A stretch of DNA of 64,000 nt from Anaspis maculata (Eukaryota; Arthropoda; Insecta; Coleoptera; Scraptiidae): the NCBI GenBank assembly GCA_949128115.1, contig CASBRS010000007.1:1-64000 (forward strand). The letters are read 5' to 3'. Positions 44,601-54,403 of this stretch are shown in pieces. Under the pieces are notes generated by a model. That model searched no databases. It was not told where the DNA came from and saw only the letters and a list, made by a program, of their open reading frames with translations. The translations under genes were made by a program, and so were the position numbers. Position 1 is the stretch's first letter. Every line of letters begins with the position of its first letter.

Positions 44601-45127
44601 TCGTTAAGCATGTTGTGCTCATCATCAAATTCAAAAGTCGGCGGGATGGAACGAGGTCGTACATTGTCACCAGAAGGCTCTTCCTCTAAACTGTATCGTA
44701 GACAGCAGTGAGGTGCACAAACAGAGCTCCTGAATTCTTCTATTTCCGAAATCCATTTTCGATGTGAGTTGCCAGAGCTTGAACTCAGCATCAGCTCCAT
44801 CTGGACCGAAGTCCCGGCTTGCTAGCAAGAAAGACGTTGCTCCAGAGGGCTGAGACGATTGTGGCGGCATACACTCGGCAGAGCGATGCTCCCAGGCGGT
44901 GGAACTCCTTTTCAAAAGTATCAGTCGATGAATTAGAAAATAATCAACAAAGTAAATGATAAAATCGACAAAATATGATAAGTTCAAACATATTATTTCC
45001 GCTTCGATTGTTTAACCAAAATATGTGAACGTGCCGTTGAGGCTGCTCGTAAAATACCCAATAAAATTACGCCAATCGGCATCCATTTAAATGTCCTAGA
45101 ATTTGTATTGCAAAATTGAATAGATTA
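44601..45127. other. Repeat-derived spacer
   Basis: 44830-44930 matches 43040-43150 (TCGCTCTGCC, ATTGT and CTGAGACGATTGT blocks) and 44930-45127 matches 43190-43470. This is a diverged duplicate of the flank of the Jockey-like fragment. No intact frame. Confidence 0.5.
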
Positions 45128-45417
45128 TACATTGTGTCCAAGCTGAAACATACCACCTCAATTTTGTCAGCAACCATAGAGCCAACACAACTCCTTTTTT
45201 TTTTTGTAAAATTATCCCACAATCCAAGCATCATCCGCAAGTGTTGTACTTGCCGTAAGTGCCGTAAATTAGAAAGTAGAGCACCTGCAGACACAGACGC
45301 CTCTCAAATTGTAGCTTAGATTAGTCGCTAATTTTCACAGGAACAGAGGTTCATATTGGCTTTACGGATTCTGAAAAAATCAAACTGGTATGTCTCAGCT
45401 GGGACACCCTGCATGTA
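45128..45417 (+). mobile_element. MITE family C, copy 2
   Basis: 290 bp. The left end TACATTGTGTCCAAGCTGA and the right end CTCAGCTGGGACACCCTGCA are inverse-related. It shares CATAC(CA)CCTCAATT-type and GTCAGCAACC blocks with copy 1, but is about 95 bp longer because of internal sequence. Confidence 0.75.
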
Positions 45418-45758
45418 GGTACAGCAAAGCGGCATTTCTCATATCAATAATATGGATATTCAGTTTACAAGAAAAATTTCTCACGTGAGTCAAAATATGG
45501 TCGGGACGGTTTTTTTTTTGTAAAATGCACTTGCATATTCAGTTTTGCTACCATTTTCTCAACATTTGAATTAGATTGACCGAAAAATGTAATTTTATAA
45601 GCTTCGAGTCAACTTACGGCCGGCAATTTTCACGGAGTGCGATGAAAATCGCTTGCTGTAAATTGACCTTACTTTGGGCCCCTTCTGTTTCAAAGGATTC
45701 CAATAGAGCTTGAACTTTCAAACGTTGGGATACCTCTGTTTCAAAGTATTCGGACACC
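45418..45758. other. Spacer
   Basis: No gene recognised. TCTGTTTCAAAG recurs at about 45686 and 45737, and GTTTCAAAG occurs again after the next MITE at about 45980. Confidence 0.35.
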
Positions 45759-45978
45759 TATACTATTGGATAGAAATAATTGAGAGTGACTCGTTCACAT
45801 CCACAGTGGGTGTGAGTCAGTATAAGTGAACACTTGAAGCGTGGATAACTGAGAGTGACTCATACTTTCCATCCTAGTTCCACGTTCTTCGCCGCAACGC
45901 TCCAAGTGTTGACTCACTCACTCACACCCACTGTGGATGTGAATGAGTCACTCTAAATCATTTCGATCCAATAGTATA
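45759..45978. mobile_element. 220-bp MITE with about 63-bp inverted ends
   Basis: TATACTATTGGAT at left mirrors ATCCAATAGTATA at right. The arms continue through GAGAGTGACTC and TTCACATCCACAGTGGGTGT and their inverses. Non-coding. Confidence 0.82.
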
Positions 45979-46002
45979 TGTTTCAAAGTGCCACTCCAAG
46001 CT

Positions 46003-46518
46003 TGTAGGTCCTGTGATTTCAAGAACCATGCAATTTTGGGCCTTACAGGACAAATCTGGGTCCATGCCTTGCCGTCCCACCACGCAATGATAGACACAAA
46101 ATAGATGGACAGGAAACTTGGCTCTTTTAAAGGTGAACGGCGATTTTCTCATCCAGTATTCTATGTACATTTGTGAACTTACAGGACATTATTTGGGCTT
46201 ACGGGATTCTTTGTCCCCGCCGCAACATTATTTGGGCTTACGGGATTCTGGGTCCCTGCCTGTAGGTCCTGTGATTTCAAGAACCATGCAATTTTGGGCC
46301 TTACAGGACAAATCTGGGTCCATGCCTTGCCGTCCCACCACGCAATGATAGACACAAAATAGATGGACAGGAAACTTGGCTCTTTTAAAGGCGAACGCAG
46401 AGTTTCTCATCCAGTATTCTATGTACATTTGTGAACTTACAGGACATTATTTGGGCTTACGGGATTCTTTGTCCCTGCCGCAACATTATTTGGGCTTACG
46501 GGATTCTGGGTCCCTGCC
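46003..46518 (+). repeat. Two-copy tandem duplication of 258 bp
   Basis: 46003-46260 and 46261-46518 are direct copies with very few differences (for example GGTGAACGGCGATTTT against GGCGAACGCAGAGTTT). Within each unit, ATTTGGGCTTACGGGATTCT occurs twice. The minus-strand frames in each copy simply mirror the duplication. Confidence 0.92.
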
Positions 46519-46792
46519 GCGATTCGCACACGGATGATATAATACAACATCCTTGATCCTACAGATGGTAATACTGTTGAACATAATATTATAGTAATTG
46601 GAAATGGAATGAGTATTTTGGGAAACATGATGTCAGCATGTCATGAGTTTTATAACGCAGCATGATCGGATCTCGACCTGATGAAATAGAGTTGCATTGG
46701 CAGTTGCTGAGACATCGCCATCGTATGCGTACAGTTATTACAGAGTTAGTCAAAAAGACAGCTTACTTTCGTACTCGAATATTTCGTATTGC
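46519..46792. other. 3' flank of the Helentron-like gene
   Basis: Should contain the 3' end of the element if it is complete. I looked for a CTRR-type end with a preceding hairpin on the minus strand and saw no convincing one; Helentron-type ends are variable. The sequence is otherwise featureless. Confidence 0.3.
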
Positions 46793-49700
46793 TTATTGTG
46801 ATTTATTACTTTTATCACTTGCTGGCCTTGCTATTGTGGGGAATGGAATCAATTCCATTCTCGTCAAAATATCAGCAACGTGCTCTCTCATGAGATAGAT
46901 GTTGTACCGCAATTTGGAAGGATCTTTGCCCAAAGCAATTGAAGTTGCAAATGCTATCGCAAACACACCGCAATCGTATTCGTTTTTTTGGTTTTGAACA
47001 CTGTGGAAATTGGTACGCATTTTATTGTCGCCGTACATACATCTGATGTATTTTTTGCATGAATCGTGCAGTGACTTTCGATTCAAGCTGTCGTAGACAT
47101 GCATCTCGAATCCGTCATAATGGACACAAATCCAATGTCCCACTTTGGTGGGATCGTCGCCTGCAAAAAGGATTTGAAGATTCGCAACTCTCAAATCACG
47201 TCTTTGAATTTCTTCGGGAATTTGCCAGAGCAACGGAGTTTGAGGCAAAAACGTGGTCGATTTCAACAAAATCGAATTGAATTCATGCATGTGATCATCC
47301 AGTAAATGTTGTTTGGGATTCAATACCACATCGATTAATGCGTCACTAATTGTGATTGACGCATTCAGATTTGGCGGCGAATTGCTTGTGTCTGATGATG
47401 AAGAACTGACCATCATCGGCGAAAGTGTATCGTACACGCCGATGATGCCAACTTCAGGTTCTGTATTTTGAAGAGGGAACGGCGTCAACTGTTTTTCTGT
47501 CAACATTTCAGCGGCGTGTTTTCTCATGAGTTTTATATTGTACGATAATGTCGAAGGATCTTGGCCAAATGCGATGGACGTTGCGAAGGCTATCGCAAAC
47601 ACCCCACAGTCGTACATGTTAGTTTGCTGTTGAACTTTGTGGAAAGTCGTTCTGATTTCGTTGTCACCGTACATACATCTGATGTATTTTTTGCAAGAAA
47701 AACCCAGTGTGTCGGTGTTCATACTGTCGTAAACATTGAGCACGGATCCGTCGTAATGGACGCAAATCCAGTGCCCAACTTTGTCAGAACCTTCTCCTTC
47801 AAATAGAATTTGAAGGTTGGGTTCTCCAACTTTACGTCTCTCAATCATGTGTGGTAATTGGATCAAAAGCGGACTTTGAGGTCGGAAGTTTGTCGATTGA
47901 ACCAAAATGCCGTGAAACGCTTCAATGTGATCGTCCTGCAGGTATCTTCCAGGATGCGAGACCGCGTCCAGATTGTTCACATTTGAAGTTTTGTTGTTGG
48001 AGGACTGGCACATGTTTTGTGATGTGTCCGACTCAGAAGCAACACTGATGATTGACACGGGTGTTTCGAAAATTGACTGGTTTTTCACAATGTCGCATTG
48101 CATCAACTGTTCAAGTAACTTCTCTCGCTGTGCTCTGGTGGACTGAACTTTTCTGAATTTGAACATTTTGGTTGTGACAATGTTTGTTCCTTGTTCGTGA
48201 TTTTCGAGACCGACTTGGCTCGAAGTGAAACCAGTGTCCGCCGCCTTGTCAATTTCGTCACCCAACACAACAAATACCGGTTTGTGGTATGAAAAGTAGG
48301 TTTCATATGTGCCGGCTCTCAATGACGGAATTGCAGAAAACACCACATCTATTTGCGTATTGCAATCGGTTGTGACGCATTCCCTTGGCAGAATTGATTT
48401 CAGCGAAAACTCTTCCAACAAATTTTGCAAAAACGATGAGCTCTGATCGTGAATGTTGAAGTTGAAATCTCCCAAGAAAACCACTTTTTGACATGCCATC
48501 GATGATGTGCGTTGTTTTGTCATCAAGTTTCGAACACATCTTTCAAACACCAATTGTGACAGTTGTGGTGATTTGTATCCAGCGATGACAGTGAAGCCAT
48601 TCAACTGAAAGTTTACGAGTTCCACATGACCTTTGTCAGAATGATCTGTCGTTCTTTCGATCTGTATGTTGTCGTTTTGGGCAAGATCCGATTTCACGTA
48701 ACAAGACAGTCCCCTTGTTTTTTCCGCGCTGGACATGTTAGATCTGAACATCTCTTTGAAGTTGGACAACTGCGGGCAACCGTCGAAATCTTTCAAAAGC
48801 GTTTCTGCAAAAATCAGAACGTCTCCTCGACCGTACCACTGGTCTGAGGTGATGCAATCCCATTTTGACTTTAACGAACAAACGTTTTGGTAAATTACGA
48901 TCTTTGAGTCGGTTCTAGTTCCCAATGTGTCATAGCACATGGTCAATTTTTTTTCGGTCTTCAGCTTCTTCAGCTCACTCAGAGTTGCATCCTTTTCCTC
49001 GTCGATTGCTTTCGGAGCTCTGAAGCTGCCCAAAATGTACAAACCGCTCAACGAAGTGACCCTGCTCAGCGCAACGTAGAGCATTTGTCTTCTCATCGAT
49101 CTTCTTGATTTTCTGAAATCGATGCAAACACTCTGGTACGTTTGGCCCTGACTTTTGTGGATCGTCAAGGCCATTGCCGGCACCAGTGGAAACTGCGTTC
49201 TCACTATTTGATGTTGAAGTTTATTGGACACATTCAAAACGTTAGGAGTTTTGCCGACCGGAACCAAATGATTTTCAATTTTGTTGCTCTCCATGAAGTT
49301 TTTGTGCGCCAATCTCGCTTTCCTGCCGACGGTATCGTTGAAGAAGTTTATCCAAACCAATTTCGGTTGGTCGTTTGTGTTCGGTGCAAACGTGATGAGC
49401 TCCAAAAGGCCACATGCACCGTTGACCAAACCATCTTCCACGTCTATATTGGACGTGATCATGTACTTGATGCCGACTTTGAATCGGATGATGCATGGCA
49501 GTCCGTTGACCTCGTTCGTTTTCTTTTTCTTCAGAGCATTGAGTACCGATTTTTTCGTGGACTCGCTGACTTTTCCAAGTATCTTATCATCTGCTTCCGA
49601 AATGTACTCGACGGCTTCGTGTTCTTCAATTTTTTTCTCATTGAACGAATCAACGTTGACATTTTCGGCATACAAATAAATCGCTTGTGTGGGTACATCG

Positions 49701-52700
49701 GTTTCTTTCTTTTCCCTGCTTCTAATCAGTTTCACATCGTCGTCTGTCATCCTGCCGACGGCCAGATTGTTCAGTGCATTGATGAAATCGGCTTCGTTTT
49801 TTTGTCTCATGATTTCTCGCAGCTCGTAATATCTGAACTCCTCCCACAGCGGATTGTGCCCAAACAGTTCACACATCTCGTGATTTTTTGGCATTCTGTA
49901 GATCACGGTATCCATCACAGGTGGCAGTTGCATCAAGTCGCCCACGCAGATCACCGAGATCCCACCGAAAGATCGATTGACGCCGGTTATTTGTCTCAGC
50001 CTGGTATCCACACGACTGAAAATGGTGCTCCCCACCATCGAAATTTCATCAATTATCAACAATTTGATGAACATCAGTTTTTCTCTGATCGTGTTGGCAA
50101 TGTCCGAGGCCAGTTCCGGCATGTTGTCTGAAAATTGTGTTACTGGCAAAGCAAATGCCGTGTGCAGTGTGACGCCTCCGATCAGAAATGCGGCCTTACC
50201 TGATGGCGCGCAGAGCAACACGAACAATTTATCAAACGTCTTGCCGTGCAGATTGTCGAAATGGCGCGTCACCGACTGATACAGGGCTTTGATGACGGTA
50301 CTTTTGCCGACGCCGGCCGAACCGCTGAGGAAGATTCTCAGAGGCTCCTGACGTGTCTTGAGCCAGTGCAGCACGTGCATCACAAACTCCTTTTGTCCCA
50401 CGTTCAGGTTTTTCAATTTTTCCGTGATCTCGTCTTCGGAGATCCGCTGTGGTGTCACGAACCTGTTTAGCTGTGTCTTTTTTGACACTTCACGACCATC
50501 CTGTTCCAAGATGTTGACTTCTTGACCGCTGTCGAGTTTTTGTTTTTCGAAATCTTCAATTTCCTCATTCACGACGGCCAGACAGTCTTCGTTGACCCGG
50601 TCTATGGCCAACTCGATGAGTTCTTCGTCAATGATCGAGTACTTTTCTCGATTTTTATCAATCACATTGATTTTACTGACGTAAATGTCGTTGCAATTGG
50701 CGTTTTCGACATCCTCAACTTCGTTTCTCCACGGCACAAACAAGAGCACCTGTTCTCTGTAGTAGTTGGCTGGATCTTGCTGCAATTTGTAGCGCCTGTA
50801 CCTGATAATGGCGGGCTTCGCACGAAGTCTGAACCGATCATCGTCGACGACCTCGTCGTCGTCATTGCGATCTTGTTCTGGGCCACCGGTGGCGTTGGTT
50901 TTGGTGTAACAGGCTGCGAAATCCGCCAGACATACGCCTTCCAGATTGCCCGGTCTTGCTGCGTATTTTTCCATCAGATTTTCCATGAACACGTCCGTCG
51001 AATCTGCCATCAACTTTTGCAGATCCTTGGCCATTTTCAACATTCGGACGCGCTCAGCAATCGGACTCGTGTTTATGTAGACACACACTCGACTGCTCTT
51101 GGACAAAGGCAGCGTCAGGACATGGTACGACGCCTCCTGAGCGGACATCAAGTTGCAGTTTATGAAAGCGTTGATGATGGTCTTGAATTTTTCACGGATG
51201 CCCAAATTTTTACAGTCTGCATCTTCTGCGGCTCTCTTGATGAACTTTGACAAGCCCGCATCGGCCTTTGCAATGTAGTTTATTATGTACGAAGCCAGGC
51301 CGTATTCGTTCAAGACAAACTGGATGTCCATGTTTGCCTCAAGCAAATGAAGCAAGGTCCTGTTGTAGGAGTTGATGCCAACCTCCAGGCTGCTTCGTTT
51401 CATGAAAACCTGCGGATCTTTTATCGTGCTGCGCAAAGCCATGACGTAACGCGATTCATCCATGTCCAATTTCTGCAACAGCTCCTCGAAACATATTTGA
51501 ACTTGTTTCTTGTACAGATAGTTCATGTAATTGTGAATTTTCTTGAAATCCTCTTCGGCCGATTTCCGTTTGAGTATGTCGTCGCCAAAAAGCGGATTCA
51601 AGATCATGGTCCGCGGCAAAACGGGTCGCGGGTAGTGGAACCTACAGTTCTTCAGTTTTCTGTTCTTCAGGCCTTTGTAACAGGTGTGCGTGTGCAAATG
51701 CTTTTGAAATGCAATCATTTCGTCATCGGGATCGTATTTGCACGTCATCAAAGAGTCGACGAAAGCGACACATTCAGCGTTCGTTTCCGGCTTTGTCGAA
51801 TCGTATCTCGGCGCGTTGCGCAACCACAAAAACACGTGCTCGTGTGGCGAACCCCTCATCTGGAATTCCACCCTTTCGTACGTATCCTCGACGGGATGAT
51901 CTTTGAAAACGCTATTTTCGTGTTTCAGGTAGGCCATGAACTTGTTCGCCTTGTAATCGAAATAGCGTGCACACGTCACCGGATCTTTCTGTATGATGAG
52001 CGACTTTTCTTTTTCATCCAAAAGGCACGCTCCTTCGATTGTCAACTTTTTGCCCATATTGAACTCGGACAACACCTGCAGCAGCTCCGGCCATTTTTTT
52101 TCTGCGGCAGAAAACGTGAGAAACACGTCTGGTTTACCCAACTGTCGGATCATGGCCATCAAATTTCTCTTTTTGGATTCCCAATAAGCCGGAGATGATC
52201 TCACCTGCTTGAGAATCTTGTAGCCCTCGTCGAATTTTATTTTTTTGTTGATGTAATCCTCATCCAAAGCATTCGCTTTGGTGATTATCTCAGCTCCGGA
52301 TTTCTGTTTGCGCAGGCAAACATTCATGTTGGCGAGACACGTTTTCTCCAATTTTTTCTTGGCCATGTACAAAATCCTTGTCGGTCCGCAACTGCGACGG
52401 TCGCGTCTTCGACTCTCGGATTTGACTCTGTCACTGTAGCTTATTCCTCTGGCCAACTCGACCGCATGACCGCAAAAGATCTTCGGAAATGAAAGCTCTT
52501 CCAGATCTTCGACAGCGTGCCACGCAACCGGCGTCTTGTCTTGACCGGGGGCCATCAGTTTCACATCATCCACGGTTTCTTTGTTTCGGTCCAGGAGCAA
52601 AACTTCGTCGTCGTCTTCATCATCTAAATCGTCGATGACACCGGTAATTTCACTTTGCAGAATTTTGTTGTCTTCGTTGTCCACAACAAACTCGATTTTT

Positions 52701-53953
52701 TCATCGATGCGATTTTCGTATTCAGCCAGATACTCTTGGTCGATCTGTATGTTGTATTTGTCGTACAACGGAGTCGTCAACAAATGCTTGAGTGCTTCAC
52801 ACACGGAGCTCGGCCTGATGGTTTCCTTCATGTAATCAGACTTGTGCAAAATGTGACGTTTCAGGACGACCTGGATCGTTTGCATCTGATTAAAGTTCCG
52901 TGGCAAAACACCCAACATCTCGTTTATCTCGACTTCTATGTTGACGACACTGCCCTTCATTCCCAGCTGTCCGTTCAGAACGTAGTACATCAGCGGTCGC
53001 ACTTGCATGAAGTTGATGAACGGTGCAACCATTCGCTCTTCCAGACTTGTCAACCTTCCAAGACATTCAGGCACGGGAACAAATTTCAACCCATTGCTTG
53101 TCGCCAGCTTGGGCACTCGACCTTTACTCACGTATTTCCAACACATTCGACAAATGTGTTCGCTGTCGATGTTGAAAATCGAATCGAAGAAATCCTTTCG
53201 GAATTTACTTTCGACCTTTTGCCGGTTGAAATTCGAAACGGAATGTTCGAAGAAGGTTCCCTCGCAACAGCAGCAAACTAGTTGCGGCGTACATTTTCTG
53301 CGCCTCAAGAATTCCAGCTCTGCACTCTTCTGGTTGCGGACCAGGTCGTTGTAAAAAATCTGGCGAGAGGCCAGGATGTCAATGTCCATTCTTTTCTTTT
53401 TGTTTTGCAAATCGCTCGATCTCTCTCTTTCCCTGTAGTCTTCGTCTTCTCGCTTCAACTGTTTAGCTTCAGTATTCTTCTTTTGTTCAATTGCCCTTTG
53501 TTCGGGGTCTGACCTTTTTCGCTTAATGTATTCAGCTTTTTTTTCGTTCTCTTGTTCTCTGTTATGGCCTGGTTGTGACCTTGTTAGCTTCATGTATTGA
53601 GCTGTTTTTCCTCTCTCTTGTTCTCTGTTATACCCTGGTTGTGACCTTCTCATCTTCATGTATTCAACTGCTTTTTCTTTCTCTTGTTTTCTTAGTTCTG
53701 GCTGTGATCGTCTTTCCTTAATGTATTCAACAATTTTCAATTTTTCATTTTCTCTGTATTCTGATTGTGACCTTCTCAGCTTTTTGTTCTCGGCGTCTTT
53801 TTTCCTCTCGGTCACTTTGTACTCAGCATTATTTTCTCTAAGTTTTTGCATTGCCTCCTTTGTTCTACTTTTATCCTTTATTACCTTTCCGCTTCTGTAT
53901 GATTTCTTCATTTCCTCGCTTTTCTGCTTGGCTGATTTACGTTTAACTTTCAT
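46793..53953 (-). CDS. Helentron-like Rep-helicase-endonuclease with two Ulp1 protease domains
   Basis: An uninterrupted 2,386-residue protein, likely the rolling-circle transposition protein of a Helitron-type element. Order (approximate residues): 60-167, five basic 21-22-residue repeats (RRSQPxxR...EYxK). 225-430, DUF6570-like, with CCCC at 227-230 and CRMC at 268-271. 580-900, Rep, with H704-E705-H706 as the metal-binding pair and Y889/Y893 as candidate DNA-joining tyrosines. 1180-1650, Pif1-type helicase, with Walker A GSAGVGKST at 1211, DE at 1302-1303 and HKSQGQ at 1599. 1685-1895, APE-like endonuclease, with N1690, E1717, GDFN around D1829 and H1890. 2030-2140 and 2240-2350, two Ulp1/C48 domains with H2061-D2076-Q2110-C2116 and H2273-D2288-Q2322-C2328. 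The start is the first Met after an in-frame TAG 15 bases upstream. The HUH middle residue is Glu, not hydrophobic. Endonuclease after helicase is the Helentron order (family knowledge); the role of the proteases is inference. Confidence 0.93.
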   Translation of the reverse strand: MKVKRKSAKQKSEEMKKSYRSGKVIKDKSRTKEAMQKLRENNAEYKVTERKKDAENKKLRRSQSEYRENEKLKIVEYIKERRSQPELRKQEKEKAVEYMKMRRSQPGYNREQERGKTAQYMKLTRSQPGHNREQENEKKAEYIKRKRSDPEQRAIEQKKNTEAKQLKREDEDYRERERSSDLQNKKKRMDIDILASRQIFYNDLVRNQKSAELEFLRRRKCTPQLVCCCCEGTFFEHSVSNFNRQKVESKFRKDFFDSIFNIDSEHICRMCWKYVSKGRVPKLATSNGLKFVPVPECLGRLTSLEERMVAPFINFMQVRPLMYYVLNGQLGMKGSVVNIEVEINEMLGVLPRNFNQMQTIQVVLKRHILHKSDYMKETIRPSSVCEALKHLLTTPLYDKYNIQIDQEYLAEYENRIDEKIEFVVDNEDNKILQSEITGVIDDLDDEDDDEVLLLDRNKETVDDVKLMAPGQDKTPVAWHAVEDLEELSFPKIFCGHAVELARGISYSDRVKSESRRRDRRSCGPTRILYMAKKKLEKTCLANMNVCLRKQKSGAEIITKANALDEDYINKKIKFDEGYKILKQVRSSPAYWESKKRNLMAMIRQLGKPDVFLTFSAAEKKWPELLQVLSEFNMGKKLTIEGACLLDEKEKSLIIQKDPVTCARYFDYKANKFMAYLKHENSVFKDHPVEDTYERVEFQMRGSPHEHVFLWLRNAPRYDSTKPETNAECVAFVDSLMTCKYDPDDEMIAFQKHLHTHTCYKGLKNRKLKNCRFHYPRPVLPRTMILNPLFGDDILKRKSAEEDFKKIHNYMNYLYKKQVQICFEELLQKLDMDESRYVMALRSTIKDPQVFMKRSSLEVGINSYNRTLLHLLEANMDIQFVLNEYGLASYIINYIAKADAGLSKFIKRAAEDADCKNLGIREKFKTIINAFINCNLMSAQEASYHVLTLPLSKSSRVCVYINTSPIAERVRMLKMAKDLQKLMADSTDVFMENLMEKYAARPGNLEGVCLADFAACYTKTNATGGPEQDRNDDDEVVDDDRFRLRAKPAIIRYRRYKLQQDPANYYREQVLLFVPWRNEVEDVENANCNDIYVSKINVIDKNREKYSIIDEELIELAIDRVNEDCLAVVNEEIEDFEKQKLDSGQEVNILEQDGREVSKKTQLNRFVTPQRISEDEITEKLKNLNVGQKEFVMHVLHWLKTRQEPLRIFLSGSAGVGKSTVIKALYQSVTRHFDNLHGKTFDKLFVLLCAPSGKAAFLIGGVTLHTAFALPVTQFSDNMPELASDIANTIREKLMFIKLLIIDEISMVGSTIFSRVDTRLRQITGVNRSFGGISVICVGDLMQLPPVMDTVIYRMPKNHEMCELFGHNPLWEEFRYYELREIMRQKNEADFINALNNLAVGRMTDDDVKLIRSREKKETDVPTQAIYLYAENVNVDSFNEKKIEEHEAVEYISEADDKILGKVSESTKKSVLNALKKKKTNEVNGLPCIIRFKVGIKYMITSNIDVEDGLVNGACGLLELITFAPNTNDQPKLVWINFFNDTVGRKARLAHKNFMESNKIENHLVPVGKTPNVLNVSNKLQHQIVRTQFPLVPAMALTIHKSQGQTYQSVCIDFRKSRRSMRRQMLYVALSRVTSLSGLYILGSFRAPKAIDEEKDATLSELKKLKTEKKLTMCYDTLGTRTDSKIVIYQNVCSLKSKWDCITSDQWYGRGDVLIFAETLLKDFDGCPQLSNFKEMFRSNMSSAEKTRGLSCYVKSDLAQNDNIQIERTTDHSDKGHVELVNFQLNGFTVIAGYKSPQLSQLVFERCVRNLMTKQRTSSMACQKVVFLGDFNFNIHDQSSSFLQNLLEEFSLKSILPRECVTTDCNTQIDVVFSAIPSLRAGTYETYFSYHKPVFVVLGDEIDKAADTGFTSSQVGLENHEQGTNIVTTKMFKFRKVQSTRAQREKLLEQLMQCDIVKNQSIFETPVSIISVASESDTSQNMCQSSNNKTSNVNNLDAVSHPGRYLQDDHIEAFHGILVQSTNFRPQSPLLIQLPHMIERRKVGEPNLQILFEGEGSDKVGHWICVHYDGSVLNVYDSMNTDTLGFSCKKYIRCMYGDNEIRTTFHKVQQQTNMYDCGVFAIAFATSIAFGQDPSTLSYNIKLMRKHAAEMLTEKQLTPFPLQNTEPEVGIIGVYDTLSPMMVSSSSSDTSNSPPNLNASITISDALIDVVLNPKQHLLDDHMHEFNSILLKSTTFLPQTPLLWQIPEEIQRRDLRVANLQILFAGDDPTKVGHWICVHYDGFEMHVYDSLNRKSLHDSCKKYIRCMYGDNKMRTNFHSVQNQKNEYDCGVFAIAFATSIALGKDPSKLRYNIYLMREHVADILTRMELIPFPTIARPASDKSNKSQ

Positions 53954-54403
53954 CGTTAAGAAACTTACCTAGGTGTTTGCTAAATCACAAATTTCAATTG
54001 TACAGTTATTAGAGAACAGAAAATATCGTAGCTTAAGAAAATTAGAATTTAAAAACCAAAGTAACAGCAACCTCAAACAATTATGCTAATATTTTTGCTC
54101 ACGTAATGCCTTATGTGGTGTACTTCCAGCACCGCTTCTCAATTCAGGATTATGGTTCCGTCAAACCGTATACGACAATTGCTGAAAATAAATTTGTGAA
54201 TCACTAAATTACCAAAACTTTTGTTTACAAACTGAACTGGACTAAAACTTGGGTGGACCACCACGAAATTTCGCCCTGATTGAAATGAGAATATGAGAAA
54301 AAATTTACCGATTCTGGAAATGTTTGTGGTGTTCGATCAAGTGGTCTTTTGACTACAAGGTACCATCTCAGATCACATTATTGTTGACCTTATGTAAAAT
54401 ATA
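53954..54403. other. 5' flank of the Helentron-like gene
   Basis: Immediately upstream of the start codon the minus strand reads CCTAG/GTAAGT, a strong 5' splice donor consensus overlapping the in-frame stop. Its use would remove the chosen Met, so it is either unused or marks an alternative transcript. No other structure is recognised; the element's 5' end should lie here or slightly beyond. Confidence 0.35.

Noticed and set aside
46519..46792. Search for a CTRR plus hairpin 3' end of a Helitron.
   Set aside because: Candidate CTAA at about 46745 (minus strand) has no convincing hairpin before it; the terminus could not be set.
49142..53281. Long plus-strand open frames opposite the Helentron protein (49142-50131, 50522-51250, 51347-52198, 52655-53281).
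   Set aside because: They run antisense to a clearly coding frame with all family motifs, have no recognisable domains, and are Phe/His/Val-rich in the way expected from reversed codons.
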